Shown here piece by piece: positions 11,321 through 22,613 of a stretch of DNA of 64,000 nt. Under the pieces are notes generated by a model. The model saw only the letters and a program-made list of their open reading frames with translations, made no database searches and was not told the origin of the DNA. Both the position numbers and the translations under genes were made by a program. The stretch's first letter is position 1; each line of letters begins with the position of its first letter. Source of the DNA: Peltaster fructicola (Eukaryota; Ascomycota; Dothideomycetes). The stretch covers positions 3,038,001 through 3,102,000 of the forward strand of contig CP051142.1 of assembly GCA_001592805.2 (NCBI GenBank). Direction: 5' to 3'.

Positions 11321-12301
11321 ATGGCTCGAGAAGACAACGCAACTCCGCCGACGACTCTAGCATTCTCGCATGCGACCTTTGCGAAACTCACTCCCAAAGC
11401 ATACCTCCAGGCACATCTACAGAATGCAGACACCGTACGGCCCAACAATCGAAAACCTGGACAATTCAGAGATGTTGCGATCAACACAGGATCGCTTGCC
11501 AACAGCAACGGCAGCGCAGTCGTGCGTCTAGGCGATACCGCTGTCGTTTGCGGCGTTCGAGCAGAGATCTTGGCGACATCTGACATGCCAATGCCACCAA
11601 ACAACATTGCCGACGACGATCTCGTTCAGCATCTAGGTCTGCTTGTGCCAAATCTCGAGCTCAGCACCGGCTGTTCACCTGCACACCTACCTGGCAATCC
11701 GCCGTCGGGTCTCGCACAGTCCTTGACTTGGCGTCTGCGTGCTCTTCTGAACACCACCGGGCTCGTCGCGATCGATGAGCTTCGTATCCAGTATGAGCAG
11801 CCTGCTCTCGAGGACGATGACGATGGACCCAAGCTGGTCACCAAAGCATACTGGACGTTGTATCTCGACATCTTGTGTATGTCACTCGACGGTAGCTGCT
11901 TCGATGCTGCATGGATAGCACTCCTAGCTGCTCTTCAGGGTACAAAGCTGCCAAAGGCTGCTTGGGATCCAGACAGAGAGACAATTCTATGCTCACCCCG
12001 TGCAGAGGAGGCCTTACCACTGCGGCTCTCCTCTCTTCCTGTTGCTTCGACCTTCGCCGCCTTCACGACTGCTTCGCCGCTCAGGGATCCAGCTCTTGCA
12101 GAGAACTGGACACTGGCTGATCCCGATGCCTTTGAGGAGGATGCCTGTTCAGAATTCGTCACCATCACGACCGGTGAAGTAGACATTGCGCGCATTGAGA
12201 AGTCAGGTGGTTCAGTCTTGAGTACAACGCAAGTGCGGCACTGTATATCATCCGCAGTGCAGCGTCGAAAGGATGTCGTCAGTCTACTTGCTAGGAAGTA
12301 A
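11321..12301 (+). CDS. RRP43: Exosome complex core subunit RRP43 (RNase PH-like)
   Basis: Single exon, 326 residues. I use the ATG at 11321 (context TACCATGG) because the upstream in-frame extension has no family similarity. The RNase PH fold is evident from 'INTGSLANSNGSAVVRLG', followed by 'TAVVCGVRAEI' and a C-terminal alpha-beta domain. Rrp43 is one of six PH-type subunits in the ring of the RNA exosome, which degrades and trims RNA 3' ends in nucleus and cytoplasm. In eukaryotes the ring subunits are catalytically inactive and serve as scaffold. The short insert at 'PALEDDDDGPK' is acidic and probably a loop. Confidence 0.92.
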   Translation: MAREDNATPPTTLAFSHATFAKLTPKAYLQAHLQNADTVRPNNRKPGQFRDVAINTGSLANSNGSAVVRLGDTAVVCGVRAEILATSDMPMPPNNIADDDLVQHLGLLVPNLELSTGCSPAHLPGNPPSGLAQSLTWRLRALLNTTGLVAIDELRIQYEQPALEDDDDGPKLVTKAYWTLYLDILCMSLDGSCFDAAWIALLAALQGTKLPKAAWDPDRETILCSPRAEEALPLRLSSLPVASTFAAFTTASPLRDPALAENWTLADPDAFEEDACSEFVTITTGEVDIARIEKSGGSVLSTTQVRHCISSAVQRRKDVVSLLARK

Positions 12302-13302
12302 AGATGAGGCGATGTTCTGCTCGAGCCTTGGTGCATCTGCCAATGAGCAAGAAACCCCACAGGCGATGCGATAATGCATGACATCCGGGAGGTCGTGATC
12401 GTTAGGAAGAGCTCTACACCGCACATGGCGGATCCAGACCCAATCTTGGCATGTCATACAAACCGCACCTCGCTCGTCACATAACACGAGAGGCCGCCCA
12501 AGCATGGCTGCGGGCCGTGAAAGAGACTATTGCGTAGCATGGAAGAGCTAGAACAATGCAAAAAGTCAATGGGTAGGACGGATTGTTGCCGTGTACTGTA
12601 CACAGCCACACTGCGTTCATTCGAGGCATTTTCGTCATGTTCAACCTCGAGCGTCCATTTCAAGTCATATCCATCGCACAACGACCGTCTCGACGGCAAC
12701 CTGGACAGGATATGTGTTTCGATGTGCCCAAAACGCAGTATTGGAGGCTCTGAAGGACGGCATAGCGACTGCAATGTCCATTCGTATACGGTCGATGAGG
12801 TCCTCGTCGCTTTGCACTGCCCCACCACATGCAAAGTGTGGAGATCGAAAACCAGCAGCAATGCCCATTCTACCGCATCACATGGTCAGCACCTGGCAAT
12901 AGTGTTTTGCTAAGCCGCCTTTTATCTCACCGCCGAAATCGAATGACGGGCATTGACGGCGGTACAATACCAACCCGATTGTGTAGGGCATTACTCTCAG
13001 AATGACACCGTTGAACTTCTGAAGCTCCTTTTCGGCCCCCATATCGCCCAATCTCAAAGGATCTCAATGTCACCGAAGCTTTCGAAACCAGACGTCAGCA
13101 GTCGGTCTGACATGGCTCCTCGTGCGTCCTATCCCACACGAAGGTTAGGCGTTGATGGCTATGTGACGACTCGTGCTCTTGATCACAAGATGGTGGTTTA
13201 CAAAAGTATCGCCATGCCTGTCAGGGCAGCGATCCATCATCCTTCGTGCCTGTAACTTATGAAGAATCGCCATGTTCTGTCGTGCATCGGTGCTGCCATC
13301 AG
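12302..13302. other. Intergenic, nothing recognised
   Basis: About 1 kb between two plus-strand genes. Two ORFs of about 130 codons lie opposite each other at 12454-12861 and 12530-12913; neither has recognisable motifs or coding bias, so I do not call them. No RNA gene or repeat seen. Confidence 0.45.
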
Positions 13303-14319
13303 ATGTCAGCCGCACTTACAATGAACGCGATCAGCACTGCAAACCACCAAGCACCAAGACGTCGAGGACGCAAGCGAAGAGGAACTCCAGAAGCTCCATG
13401 TGCAGACTGCATTCAGCGCGCAAGTCAATCCAGCGGCAAAGGCGATGTCAGATTTTGTAACGATTGCGCTCGAGCGCTTGGTCACGCACGTCGATCCCTG
13501 CCTGAGCAGACTCCCAAGCTGCAGTCGACGAGTGGTAACAGGGTCATGAAGAGGGCAGACTATCACCGTCGAGCGACCGCGAACAGCATCACAGCAGCAC
13601 TGAAGACAGCGAGCAGCCAGCAGACTGTGCGAGCGTCTAGAGACAGACTTGTCGCATTGCCGGTCATCTTCGACAGCTTGAAGCATGCTGCTGATACGCT
13701 GCAGCCAGTCGAAGGTCGACTCTCGAGCCTGATACTCGATATCGAGAGCCACGATCAGGCCACAGTCACACCATTCTCGCAAGACGCCTATCGCCGGAAC
13801 TGTCGTACCTGGTTAAGCGATTGGGAGAAAGCTTTTGCAGCATATCTCTCCCAGAGCATCGTAATCATGACCGGCGAAGAACTCAAGGCGGCATGGACAC
13901 TGAAAGCTCATCATCTGATCGCAGAGACATTCGCAGCTGTGCAGCTGACTGAAGCACAACTCGATTGGAGCGTCTTTACTGCTGGCTTTGTCGCAGTGTT
14001 GCAACTTGCGACAGAAGTTGTGAAGGATCTTCCCTCGCATCATGTCCCTTCAACGCAGTCCTCGAGAGCAAACAGCCTCGACAAGTTCCAGAGTGCTCTG
14101 CCTGAGATCAGCATACTTGACCCGGTCTACGAGGTCCAGCTACGAACGACGAACCTCGACCTACAGGACCAGGCTAGACGGTTACTGAGGATCATTGATC
14201 CCAGTCGCTTCGAGCCCAACGCACAAGAGCCGGTCGCGGGTCCGTCTACAATAGCTGTGTCTGCAGCACCAGTCAACACCCTGCCGATCATAACAGCTGA
14301 AGAATTGTTATATCCTTGA
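13303..14319 (+). CDS. Hypothetical protein with basic N-terminus and twin CxxC motif
   Basis: Open frame with a first ATG at 13303 (338 residues); a second Met follows six codons later. I recognise no family. The N-terminus has a strongly basic patch (RRRGRKRRG), then a possible zinc-binding unit made of two CxxC pairs about 23 residues apart (CADC and CNDC). The remaining 240 residues are mainly predicted helical with scattered Leu/Ala and no membrane segment or signal peptide. The tail is Pro/Ala-rich. A nucleic-acid-binding role would fit the basic patch and Cys pairs but is speculation. Codon use and frame length support a real gene; neighbours give no hint. Confidence 0.6.
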   Translation: MSAALTMNAISTANHQAPRRRGRKRRGTPEAPCADCIQRASQSSGKGDVRFCNDCARALGHARRSLPEQTPKLQSTSGNRVMKRADYHRRATANSITAALKTASSQQTVRASRDRLVALPVIFDSLKHAADTLQPVEGRLSSLILDIESHDQATVTPFSQDAYRRNCRTWLSDWEKAFAAYLSQSIVIMTGEELKAAWTLKAHHLIAETFAAVQLTEAQLDWSVFTAGFVAVLQLATEVVKDLPSHHVPSTQSSRANSLDKFQSALPEISILDPVYEVQLRTTNLDLQDQARRLLRIIDPSRFEPNAQEPVAGPSTIAVSAAPVNTLPIITAEELLYP

Positions 14320-15862
14320 TAATCGGTACATTGGGCCTCTGCTTGAAGGCTCCGATCCAGGCACTGCCAGAGGTCGTCAGTCCGAGTCCAAGGAACACTT
14401 TCACAAAGCTTATGAGGGCCGCCAAGACTGTTTACAACACAATAACGACTCTGATGCGTCTATATCAAGCGCCTTCGATCTCGCCTATGGCTGTAGCAGC
14501 AACTTCCTGTACGCACACCAGTACGGACAGCGCAGATCGGTGACGGACGTGCGTTGTGTACTACCTTCTCCTTCGACACAATCCGAGCAGGGATATTGAA
14601 AGTGAGTTCCATTGGCTGCATCTACTGCAATCAAAGGTCAAGCGAGCTCACCGAAATCTGGAGGGTGTACGTATCGCAAACACGAGATGCACACATGCAC
14701 ACAGATACTGATAGCTGTTCGTGCAGCTGAGGCGGATATCCACTTGCAAATGCCTAGTGTTACTAGTTGTCAGTTTGCTATGGAGCGAGCTCGATGGTTA
14801 GGCCGTCATGACATACACTACGGCAAATCATAGCTATACATCGACTCAGCTCGATGGTCGTTCCCTTCACTGAGGTTCCATCAAGATATCGCAAGGATGT
14901 GACCGACTTGAACCAAAGTTTCTTGCATTAGACGATCTAGCACACGAGATGATCATGCAGAGCCGATGGACAGATGCGCGGTGAGGATACAATCTACAGG
15001 GATCATCCGTCGTTGAGATTGCCAATTAGGACAATTGGACAGACCGCCAGCTCATGTGTATTGCCGCCTTGCTGCCGGTCGAGGTTCTTCGACTCAAGGG
15101 TGCTGGACATGTCGGAAGCACTGTGCCACACAACTTGTAACTCTAAATATGCACGCAACGCAGAGTACATACACCCCTGCGGGAGACATGTAGATCTTTG
15201 CAACGCATCGTGTGTATCCACACACGTCAACTGGTGCTGGAAAGCAGTCTGTGTGCGACTGGCTTCCATTTCGGGAAGATTTCGACGTTAGTCTGATATG
15301 TTCACAGTTCCTCCTTGCATGATGGCAAGCCAAGGACTCTGCCTCATGGTCAATTGAATGTCCTGTAACGAGCTGGAGCATCAAGGACTTCCGACTGCAG
15401 CTTCACGGGAATCGTTCAAGCGGACGGACAACGGATATGGACAGCGAAAGCCAAACAGACATGGGTCAGCGGCGTCAGCTCCCAGGTATCGAGGTAGCAC
15501 AAGCCATGGGTCCAGCTTTCCTGACCAACATTCCGGGCTGGCGGGTGTTGATTGACTCAGTCAGCAGCAGGTTAACCTGCAATGCACTCTGGAGGAGACC
15601 CATAGTGTGCATTTGCCGCTCAGGTCTCGACAGATACGCATTGGGTCATCCCTTGTACTGGCAGGCCACGCGAGGAGCAACCACGCGCATTCCATATCCG
15701 CGTGCATGAGACTAATGATTGAACAGGAGGACTCTAGCTCGTTCGACATCGATACTGTACCGGTCCGTATTCTCATATGCCACATCTACAACGCCGTCTT
15801 GTCAGCTACTGCTACTTCTTCTCACTGCCCTCCCATCTCTTCACACCATTTGATCTCCGATC
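14320..15862. other. Intergenic, nothing recognised
   Basis: A 1.5-kb stretch upstream of the pathogen-related gene. Only short ORFs on both strands, none convincing, even allowing for introns. The last 150 bp are pyrimidine-rich (TTCTTCTCACTGCCCTCC) just before the next start codon, as expected for a fungal core promoter. Confidence 0.45.
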
Positions 15863-17410
15863 ATGGCTACCGCTGATGTCGATGTCCGTCCTGCTGACCC
15901 GGCGCCAGCAGTTCCTGACTATCTAGCTTCTCCCAACGCCGTCTTCGAAGATAAAGAAGCCCAGTGGAGATATGGACATCCCCAGACTACTCCAAGACTC
16001 GTGCTGTTTGGGAGCAGAGTAAGTTTTGGTCTCATCGAAGCGCCTCATCTGACATAGAACAGCCAAGACCATGAATCATGAGGCCGGCAGCCTGCCACAA
16101 CTTGTTGAGAACCTTGTCAAGAACTGGGAGGTTGAAGCGTCTTTCAAGCCTCGTCTCGAGGACTGGCGCACTATCGATCATGCCAACTACACCTTCGCCA
16201 TCAATGGCGGCCCTCCTCAGACAGCAGAGCACATGCTCAAAGTTGGCACATACAATGCTATTGTGGCACCAAACGAGTACTACAGTCCAGAGCACTCTGA
16301 CTTCGCCACGAGTCACAAGACCTTTAAACGTATGATGCCAACCTTCGCCTGGGAAGTCCTCGAGGTGTATAGCGGCCCACCTCGAGTTGCCTTCAGATGG
16401 AGACATTGGGGTGAAATGAGGAGCGACTATGTTGGATTCAACAAGTGAGTAACGTGAACCTAGGACGAGTAACACTGACGAGGAGCAGCAAAGGTGAGAA
16501 AATCACAGCTAAAGCTCATGGTGGCAAGATCGACATCGAAGGTGTGACAGTAGCAGAGGTTGACGACAAAGTCCGCCTACGAAAGGTCGAGACCTGGTTC
16601 GACCCAATGGAAATGTTTCGCCAGATCGCACCTCAAGGCATTGTCAACAAGGAGATCGTAGACTCAAAGGTACCTCAGTCGGAGCCACCAAGTGATCTTC
16701 CAGTCAATAATGGCGTCAAGATTGCGCAGGACCACAACAGCCCTACTGCCTCTCATGCCGATGATGCTGCTCCTGACACTGCCGTACCTAAGGAGATCTC
16801 GCCAAGCACAGGACGACCAGCAGATCAATTTGTACCGCATCAAGGTACTTCGACACTCGAGCAGGGCACTGCACTGCCTCTTGTCATCAAGGAGGGGAAG
16901 ATTCTTCAGGACAAGGTTGACCGACAGACCGATACCGACGCTTCTGAGATTATACCTGAGCATCAGCCGAAAGAACAGACTGAACAGATCCCGGGCAGCG
17001 ACGCTCAATACTCGACACCCATCTCGAGTGACAACAGAGCTGCCAGTGATAGCTCTGACAAGACCTGGGGGAAGGTCGAGCATCCAGAGGAGAAGTCCAA
17101 GACTTCGATAGACAATGTTGTGCCCGCGGAGACATCTGTTGCTGACGCCGGTCATGACACCAGCATTGCGGAACGCATGCAGGCTGACAGTGTTCCAGGC
17201 GATATGCAGGGCAGCATTGAATCGGACGACATGCCCGCTCACAGCACCGGTGCCAAGGACGCATTAGTCGCAAGTATGGAGACTGCAGTGCAACCTGACG
17301 CAGGTGAAGCTGTTGCAGTGTCGGCCCAATCACAAGAGACTCGCATGACATACGAGGAGATGAGTAAGATCACACCTATGGAGTGCCCATTCTTGATGAA
17401 CAGAGAGTGA
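15863..17410 (+). CDS. Pathogen-related (plant PR-like, SnoaL/NTF2-like fold) protein with long C-terminal tail; apparent one-base frameshift in exon 1
   Basis: Three exons: 15863-16018, 16063-16444 and 16489-17410; both introns are 44 nt with GTAAGT/GTGAGT donors. The conserved part resembles the barley-type pathogen-related protein: 'QWRYGHP' in exon 1, 'AGSLPQLVENLVKNWEVE', 'GTYNAIVAPNEYYSPEH', 'VAFRWRHWGEM', and 'VETWFDPMEMFRQIAP'. The biochemical function of the family is not established. About 200 disordered, acidic residues follow, then a terminal ECPFLMN that matches the Cys-Pro tail of the plant proteins. Exon 1 reads 'YGHP' in one frame and 'PDYSKTRAVWEQ' in another, with the switch at the CCCC run 15980-15983; the spliced length is one base short of a multiple of three. 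See findings. Confidence 0.82.
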
Positions 17411-17781
17411 TATGGCTATCTTGAGGTGCTGATGCATCGGGTGGCAGGTAGTCATGGTTGACCAAGGCACATTATCGAGTGGCGCGTAGCGATACGGCAT
17501 GAGGAACACGATCAATAGTAGGCTGTAGACACTGTTCGGAGCGACATCGTCTCAGGGCGAACCTGTCAAGGCTCACTTTGCAAGAATAGCTTACGTTATC
17601 AAAGAATACTAGACTCATGCACAAGCACAACCAGCTGCTGTGTTCATCACCGTGAAGATAACTGCTCTGAAATTGGTATTGAGGTTCTTTCTGCTAACTT
17701 ATCAAGATATTGCACGAAATACGTGCTGTGATATGGACGACGTGTGATCATACATTTCCAAAAGTGCAATTCGACATCTTT
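17411..17781. other. Intergenic 3' region
   Basis: 371 bp between the convergent pathogen-related and malate synthase genes. It should hold both 3' UTRs and terminators. Nothing else is visible. Confidence 0.5.
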
Positions 17782-19627
17782 CTACAACTTCGATGCTGGG
17801 ATCTTGTCGCTGGCATTTGTGATCTCGTTGTACAGAAGCCTGTGAACGGTGTTAGTAGGTAATCACTTGCGATGATGAAGGAGAACTTACGAGGTCAAGA
17901 ACTCGGCGTAGTCCTCACCAGTAACCTGGGTAGCGAAGTACTTGGCAGCCAAGGCGTACTTGTTGCCCTTTGGAGCAGACTTCTCGAGCTCAGCAGCTTG
18001 CTCCTTGAGCAACTTGAGAGCGTAAGCCTTGTCGAGCTTCTTACCCTCAGCAGTAGAGACGCCGTGCTTAACCCACTGCCAAAGCTGTGATCGCGAGACC
18101 TCAGCAGTAGCAGCATCCTCCATGAGGTAGTTGATTGGCACGCAACCAACTCCACGAAGCCATCCCTCCATATATCCAATACCAATGTTGAGGTTCTTCC
18201 TGATTCCATCCTCCGTGATCTTGCCTGGCACGTTCATGTTCAACAGGTCCTGAGCGGTAACGTGGACGTCCTCGCGGCGAACCCAGAACTGGTTTGGTGT
18301 TGGCATGTGCTGGTTGAAGACCTCGGCGGCGATTGGTGCGAGGGCTGGGTGGGCAACCCAGGTACCGTCGTGACCGGCGCGCACCTCACGGAGCTTGTCG
18401 GCGCGGACACCCTCCATGGCCTTGTCGTTGGCAGCCTTGTCGTTCTTGATTGGAATCTGAGCGGCCATACCCCCCATGGCGTGGACACGTCGACGGTGGC
18501 AGGTCTTGATGAGAAGCTTGACGTAAGCGTCCATGAATGGAGAGGTCATGGTGACCTGAGATCGGTCTGGGAGGACAAAGTTGGGGTTCTGGCGGAATCG
18601 CTTGATCACGGAGAAGATGTAGTCCCATCGTCCACAGTTGAGGCCTGAGCTGTGCTCGCGGAGCTCGTAGATGATCTGAAGGTGGTCAGCAGGGCTCTCC
18701 CAAAGGGCCATTGATAGCATTACCTCGTCCATCTCGAATGCAGCTGGGATAGTCTCAATCAAGACAGTTCCACGGCAGGTTCCTCGTCGCATTCCGATGT
18801 AGTCCTGTGCGAGGTTGAAGACGTCGTTCCAGAGACGTGCCTCAAGATGGCTCTCCATCTTTGGCAAGTAGAAGTAAGGACCGTATCCTCGCTTCACCAG
18901 CTCGTGTGCGTTGTTGTAGAAGTACACACCGAAGTCGAAAAGACTTGCGGACATTGGCTCTCCATCGACTGTGACGTGCTTCTCCTCCAAATGCCATCCT
19001 CGAGCTCGGGCAATGAGGGTAGGAAGAGTTCTGTCGGTGCGGAGCTTGTACTCCTTCTCGCCCTGCTTGAAATCAATCTGTCGTCGGATAGCATCGTAGA
19101 GGTTGAGTTGTCCGTTGATCATGTTGTCCCATGTTGGAGCGGACGCATCTAGAAGCTGTCAGCGAATGCACGGACCATTACCAGCTTGCATGTGCTGCAA
19201 CAACAGAAGGTGGTTGACAGAAGCAGAGCCGGACGAGACTTGGACGCTTTTACGTACCTTCGAAATCGGCCATGTAGGTCCACACATCGGAGTTGAGAGC
19301 ATTGACAACCATCTTGCGGTCTACCGGGCCAGTGATCTCGATTCTGCGGTCAATGAGACCTGGAGCTGGTGGTGGTCCCGTCCATGCATCGTTATCACGG
19401 ATGTGCTTGGTCTCTGGGAGGAAGTCAAGAGCATTGCCCTTGTCGAGCTCTGCCTGTCGAATCACACGTCGCTGCAGCAGTGCCTTACGGGTGCCGTTGA
19501 ATGTGCGTTGGAGGTTGGCGAGGAAGACAAGGCAGTCCTTTGATAGGACTTTTTTGGTGTTAGAGTTGAGTGCGCCGAGCACATTAACGTCCTTGAGGAC
19601 GGCTTCGGTTGAAAGAGCTGGAGGCAT
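17782..19627 (-). CDS. Malate synthase, glyoxysomal/peroxisomal
   Basis: Three exons: 19627-19258, 19148-17891 and 17839-17782. Introns are 109 nt and 51 nt; phases agree and give about 561 residues. Malate synthase condenses glyoxylate with acetyl-CoA to malate in the glyoxylate cycle. Family signatures include '[14 protein letters not shown]', '[11 protein letters not shown]', '[16 protein letters not shown]', '[16 protein letters not shown]' and '[13 protein letters not shown]'. The final 19-residue exon ends in SKL, a PTS1 peroxisomal targeting signal. If only the long exon were read, the protein would stop right after 'EFLTS', because the last intron starts GTAAGT and supplies TAA in frame. 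Expression is probably induced by acetate or fatty acids, as in other fungi; I did not identify the control site. Confidence 0.96.
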
Positions 19628-20350
19628 GATGTAGGTAGATGGTAAGAGATATGAGGATTGATGTGAGAAAGGTGGTCAGGTCGTCTTGTGAAGAAACAAA
19701 ACTCTTGAGCACATACACAGCGTCACGAGCTTATACCTGTCGATCAATGCCGAGGGACGGATGGCGAGAGCTGGGCCACCTTTAACTAAGGCCCCGCCGA
19801 TGCTGTCCGTACTGCAGGGAGCTCTCTGAGATCGGCTCAGCGGGCTATTCACCTAAGAGATTCCACTGCAGCCGTGCCATTGGGAAGTGAGGACCGCAAA
19901 CGATCCTGTTTCCCACTCGTGACGTACTCTCAGCAACACTTTCCTCACGGGTACTCCTCGAGTGTCGCCGTGCAGAGGTCTACCAAGCCATTAGCACCAC
20001 ACTCGTTCGGCTATGCCTTTGTGATCAGTCCCGCACTACCCGACCGGGCGATATCGCTATCGAGCGCGAGATATTCCGCAATAGCCTCCAGCCAATCACG
20101 CTGCCTAGCTATTGAGCCTCACCTGACTGCATGATCAAAAATTCTAGAACGTTACGGCTTCACTACCGACGGAATATCGAGACGATCACCGCTGCGATCG
20201 CAAGCTGACGATCTGAGTTATCGTAGTGATACGCCGTAGAGAGCTGCAAGTAGGCTCATCCACTCCTCAGCAGCGGTAAGTCGCAGGATCGAAAAGCTCC
20301 CACACTATCAAATCACAACACCTTGATGTCCTGATCTCAAATCCTCAACA
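19628..20350. promoter_or_regulatory. Divergent promoter region between malate synthase and cyclophilin genes
   Basis: 723 bp between two start codons pointing apart. No ORF of note. Regulatory sites for acetate induction or carbon repression would be expected here, but I could not assign one with confidence. Confidence 0.45.
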
Positions 20351-20839
20351 ATGGCGCAGAACGTGCAGATCGAGACGTCCATGGGTACTATTGTCGTTGA
20401 GCTATACACGAAACACGCGCCACGAACCTGCCAGAACTTCAGCACTCTCTCCTCGCGTAAATATTATGACGGCACCGTCTTCCACCGCATCATCCCAGGC
20501 TTTATGGTACAAGGAGGCGATCCTACAGGCAGTGGCCGTGGTGGAGAATCGATTTTTGGCGAGAAGTTCGAGGACGAGATCAGCAGTGACCTCAAGCATA
20601 CCGGAGCTGGAATCTTGAGCATGGCAAACAGTGGCCCGAACACCAACGGTTCGCAGTTCTTCATCACACTCGCACCAACGCCCTGGCTGGACGGCAAACA
20701 CACGATCTTTGGACGGGTCAAGAGTGGGATGAGGATTGTGCAGAGACTCGGCTTGGTCAAGACGGACAGCGAGGATCGGCCTGAGGAGGACATCAAGATT
20801 GTGACCGCGAAGATCGTATCTGATGAAGAGGTGATCTGA
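20351..20839 (+). CDS. Peptidyl-prolyl cis-trans isomerase, cyclophilin PPIL1/Cyp1 type
   Basis: Single exon, 162 residues, almost exactly a bare cyclophilin domain. Visible signatures are '[19 protein letters not shown]', '[19 protein letters not shown]', '[19 protein letters not shown]' and '[12 protein letters not shown]'. The catalytic Arg (FHRIIPGFM), the QGGD loop and the Trp of the cyclosporin site are present. The short length, lack of signal peptide and '[15 protein letters not shown]' loop place it in the PPIL1 group, which joins the spliceosome by binding SKIP/Prp45. Start choice is clear: '[19 protein letters not shown]'. Confidence 0.95.
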   Translation: MAQNVQIETSMGTIVVELYTKHAPRTCQNFSTLSSRKYYDGTVFHRIIPGFMVQGGDPTGSGRGGESIFGEKFEDEISSDLKHTGAGILSMANSGPNTNGSQFFITLAPTPWLDGKHTIFGRVKSGMRIVQRLGLVKTDSEDRPEEDIKIVTAKIVSDEEVI

Positions 20840-20925
20840 GCAGTGTAACGAGAGGTTATCTGGATGCGGGACTAATGGTCGATTCGGTTTGATATGAGCA
20901 TTTAACTTCCCAGTACAACCAGCTT

Positions 20926-22187
20926 TCAGGACAACGGGCCATTAGGATGCAGCAGGACCTTCGTGTACCCATCTATCCGTTTGTCAAACTTCTCATAGGC
21001 AGTCGGCGCCTCGTCGATATCGACCTCATGCGAGACAACAAACGAGGGTTTGGCACGGCCGCTGATGATAAGATCTCGAAGCTGTCGATTGTAGGCCTTC
21101 ACGTTGCACTGTCCAGTGCCAAGCGAAAGACCTTTCTCAAACAGCTTGCCAAAACTGATCAGTATCTGGCCTTTGCCAGACTGCGCATCTGGAGCGCCTG
21201 GGTCTGAAGGCACGTACAATCCTGGAATTCCAAGACCACCCGTTGGCCTTGTCACAGCGATCAGTTGGTCAAGCACCACGTTCGGTTGCTCCTTGTCGCC
21301 AGAGCTGCCGACGGCCTGGTAGCCTACTGCATCAACAGCACGATCCACCATATCGCCGTTGAGCTCGATAATCTTCTGCACTGGATCACCCTCTCTGAAG
21401 TTTACAGCAGTACAGCCGATCTTCTCTGCCTGCTGAAGTCGTTCTTTGACTTGATCTACAACAAAGACCTTTGATGCTCCTCGGATCACAGCACTGTACG
21501 CGGCCATGAGACCTACAGGACCTGCGCCGAATACTGCCACACTGTCGCCAGGTTCGAATCCACTGAGCACTAAGCCGTGCCAGCCGGTTGGGAAGATGTC
21601 TGCTAGCAGTGCAAAGTCGGCTTCATGCTCAATACCTGGTGGTAGCTTCAGCCCATTGAAGTCTGCGTATGGGACACGCAAGTATTGCGCTTGGCCTCCC
21701 TGATATGGACCTAGCTATTGTCAGCGCCCTGCTCGTTAGAGCTCCCAATGGCACAATACCCATGGCTACATAGCCGAACGCTCCACCTGCGAATCCAGGG
21801 TTGACAACGGTACAGAAAGCAGTCCTGCTGTTCTCGCAGTTGCGGCAACGTCCGCAAGCCACGTTGAAGGGCAGTACAATGCGGTCTCCCTTCTTGAGCA
21901 ATGAGACGCCAGAGCCAATCTCAGTCACAACACCCATGTTCTCCTGCAAGACGTCAGACCAGAACTCATCCGGCGAAGCTGCTTACATGGCCAAAGATGA
22001 TACCAGGCTCTGCTGCTGTTCGTCCTTCATACATATGCAAGTCAGAACCGCAAATACATGTGGTCGTCACTTTGATGATGCAGTCGTCAGGGTGGACCAG
22101 CTCCGGCATTGGGATTTCCTGAACAGACACCTTGAAAGGTCCCTCATAACGGACAGCCTTCATCTTGGTTTGAGTTTGGGTTGTCAT
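20926..22187 (-). CDS. Zinc-dependent alcohol dehydrogenase, glutathione-independent formaldehyde dehydrogenase-like
   Basis: Three exons: 22187-21987, 21943-21760 and 21710-20926; introns are 43 and 49 nt. The result is 389 residues. The MDR fold is clear: 'CICGSDLHMYEGR' holds the catalytic-zinc Cys, the GHE motif is split by intron 1 (GH|E), the structural-zinc Cys set is 'CGRCRNCENSRTAFC', and 'AVFGAGPVGLMAAYSA' is the NAD-binding loop. 'FPTGWHGLVLSGFEPGDS' is typical of the Pseudomonas-type formaldehyde dehydrogenase group, which oxidises aldehydes with tightly bound NAD. The substrate in fungi is not settled. The gene is convergent with the cyclophilin (86 bp apart). Confidence 0.9.
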
Positions 22188-22613
22188 GGTCGATTATGTC
22201 GTCGCAGTACGCAGAAATTTGAGTCTGCATGCGACAGACAGACACGAGCTCCATTATGAGGATGCTATCTTCCGTTCATCCATCGACAAATTACGCATGA
22301 TGGTGATCTCAGAGTGATGGTTGCGGGGTCTCAAGGAGTGTCTCCTCGTTCCAGAAGCTCAACACTGTGCTGCGTCATTAGCCTGCCGTGGCATGAATAT
22401 CGGCATTGGAGGCATGCTGATAATCCACGGATATTCACTTGCTAGGGAACGACTGCCTTCTCTTAGTGATGCATAGCGCAGTAAAAAGATCATGATGTTT
22501 GTAGCTCGCTAAAGCAAGGGCTTGACACAATACAGACGCATGTCGTACATAGTGTAAGCTGTCGTATAAGAGCACGATTCGTACGCAACATATCTTCATT
22601 AATCGTATGCTTG
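22188..22613. other. Intergenic, nothing recognised
   Basis: 426 bp between the ADH start and the 3' end of the next minus-strand gene. It holds the ADH promoter. No ORF or RNA recognised. Confidence 0.5.

Noticed and set aside
11032-11583. 183-codon plus-strand ORF and the 136-codon ORF opposite it at 11197-11607
   Set aside because: Both overlap RRP43 in other frames or strand and lack any family signature.
12454-12913. Pair of opposing ORFs of about 130 codons
   Set aside because: Neither shows motifs, coding-like residue use, or a splice-joined partner.
21551-21561. GGTTCGAATCC, identical to a tRNA B-box
   Set aside because: It lies inside the coding sequence of the ADH gene, with no A-box or cloverleaf around it.
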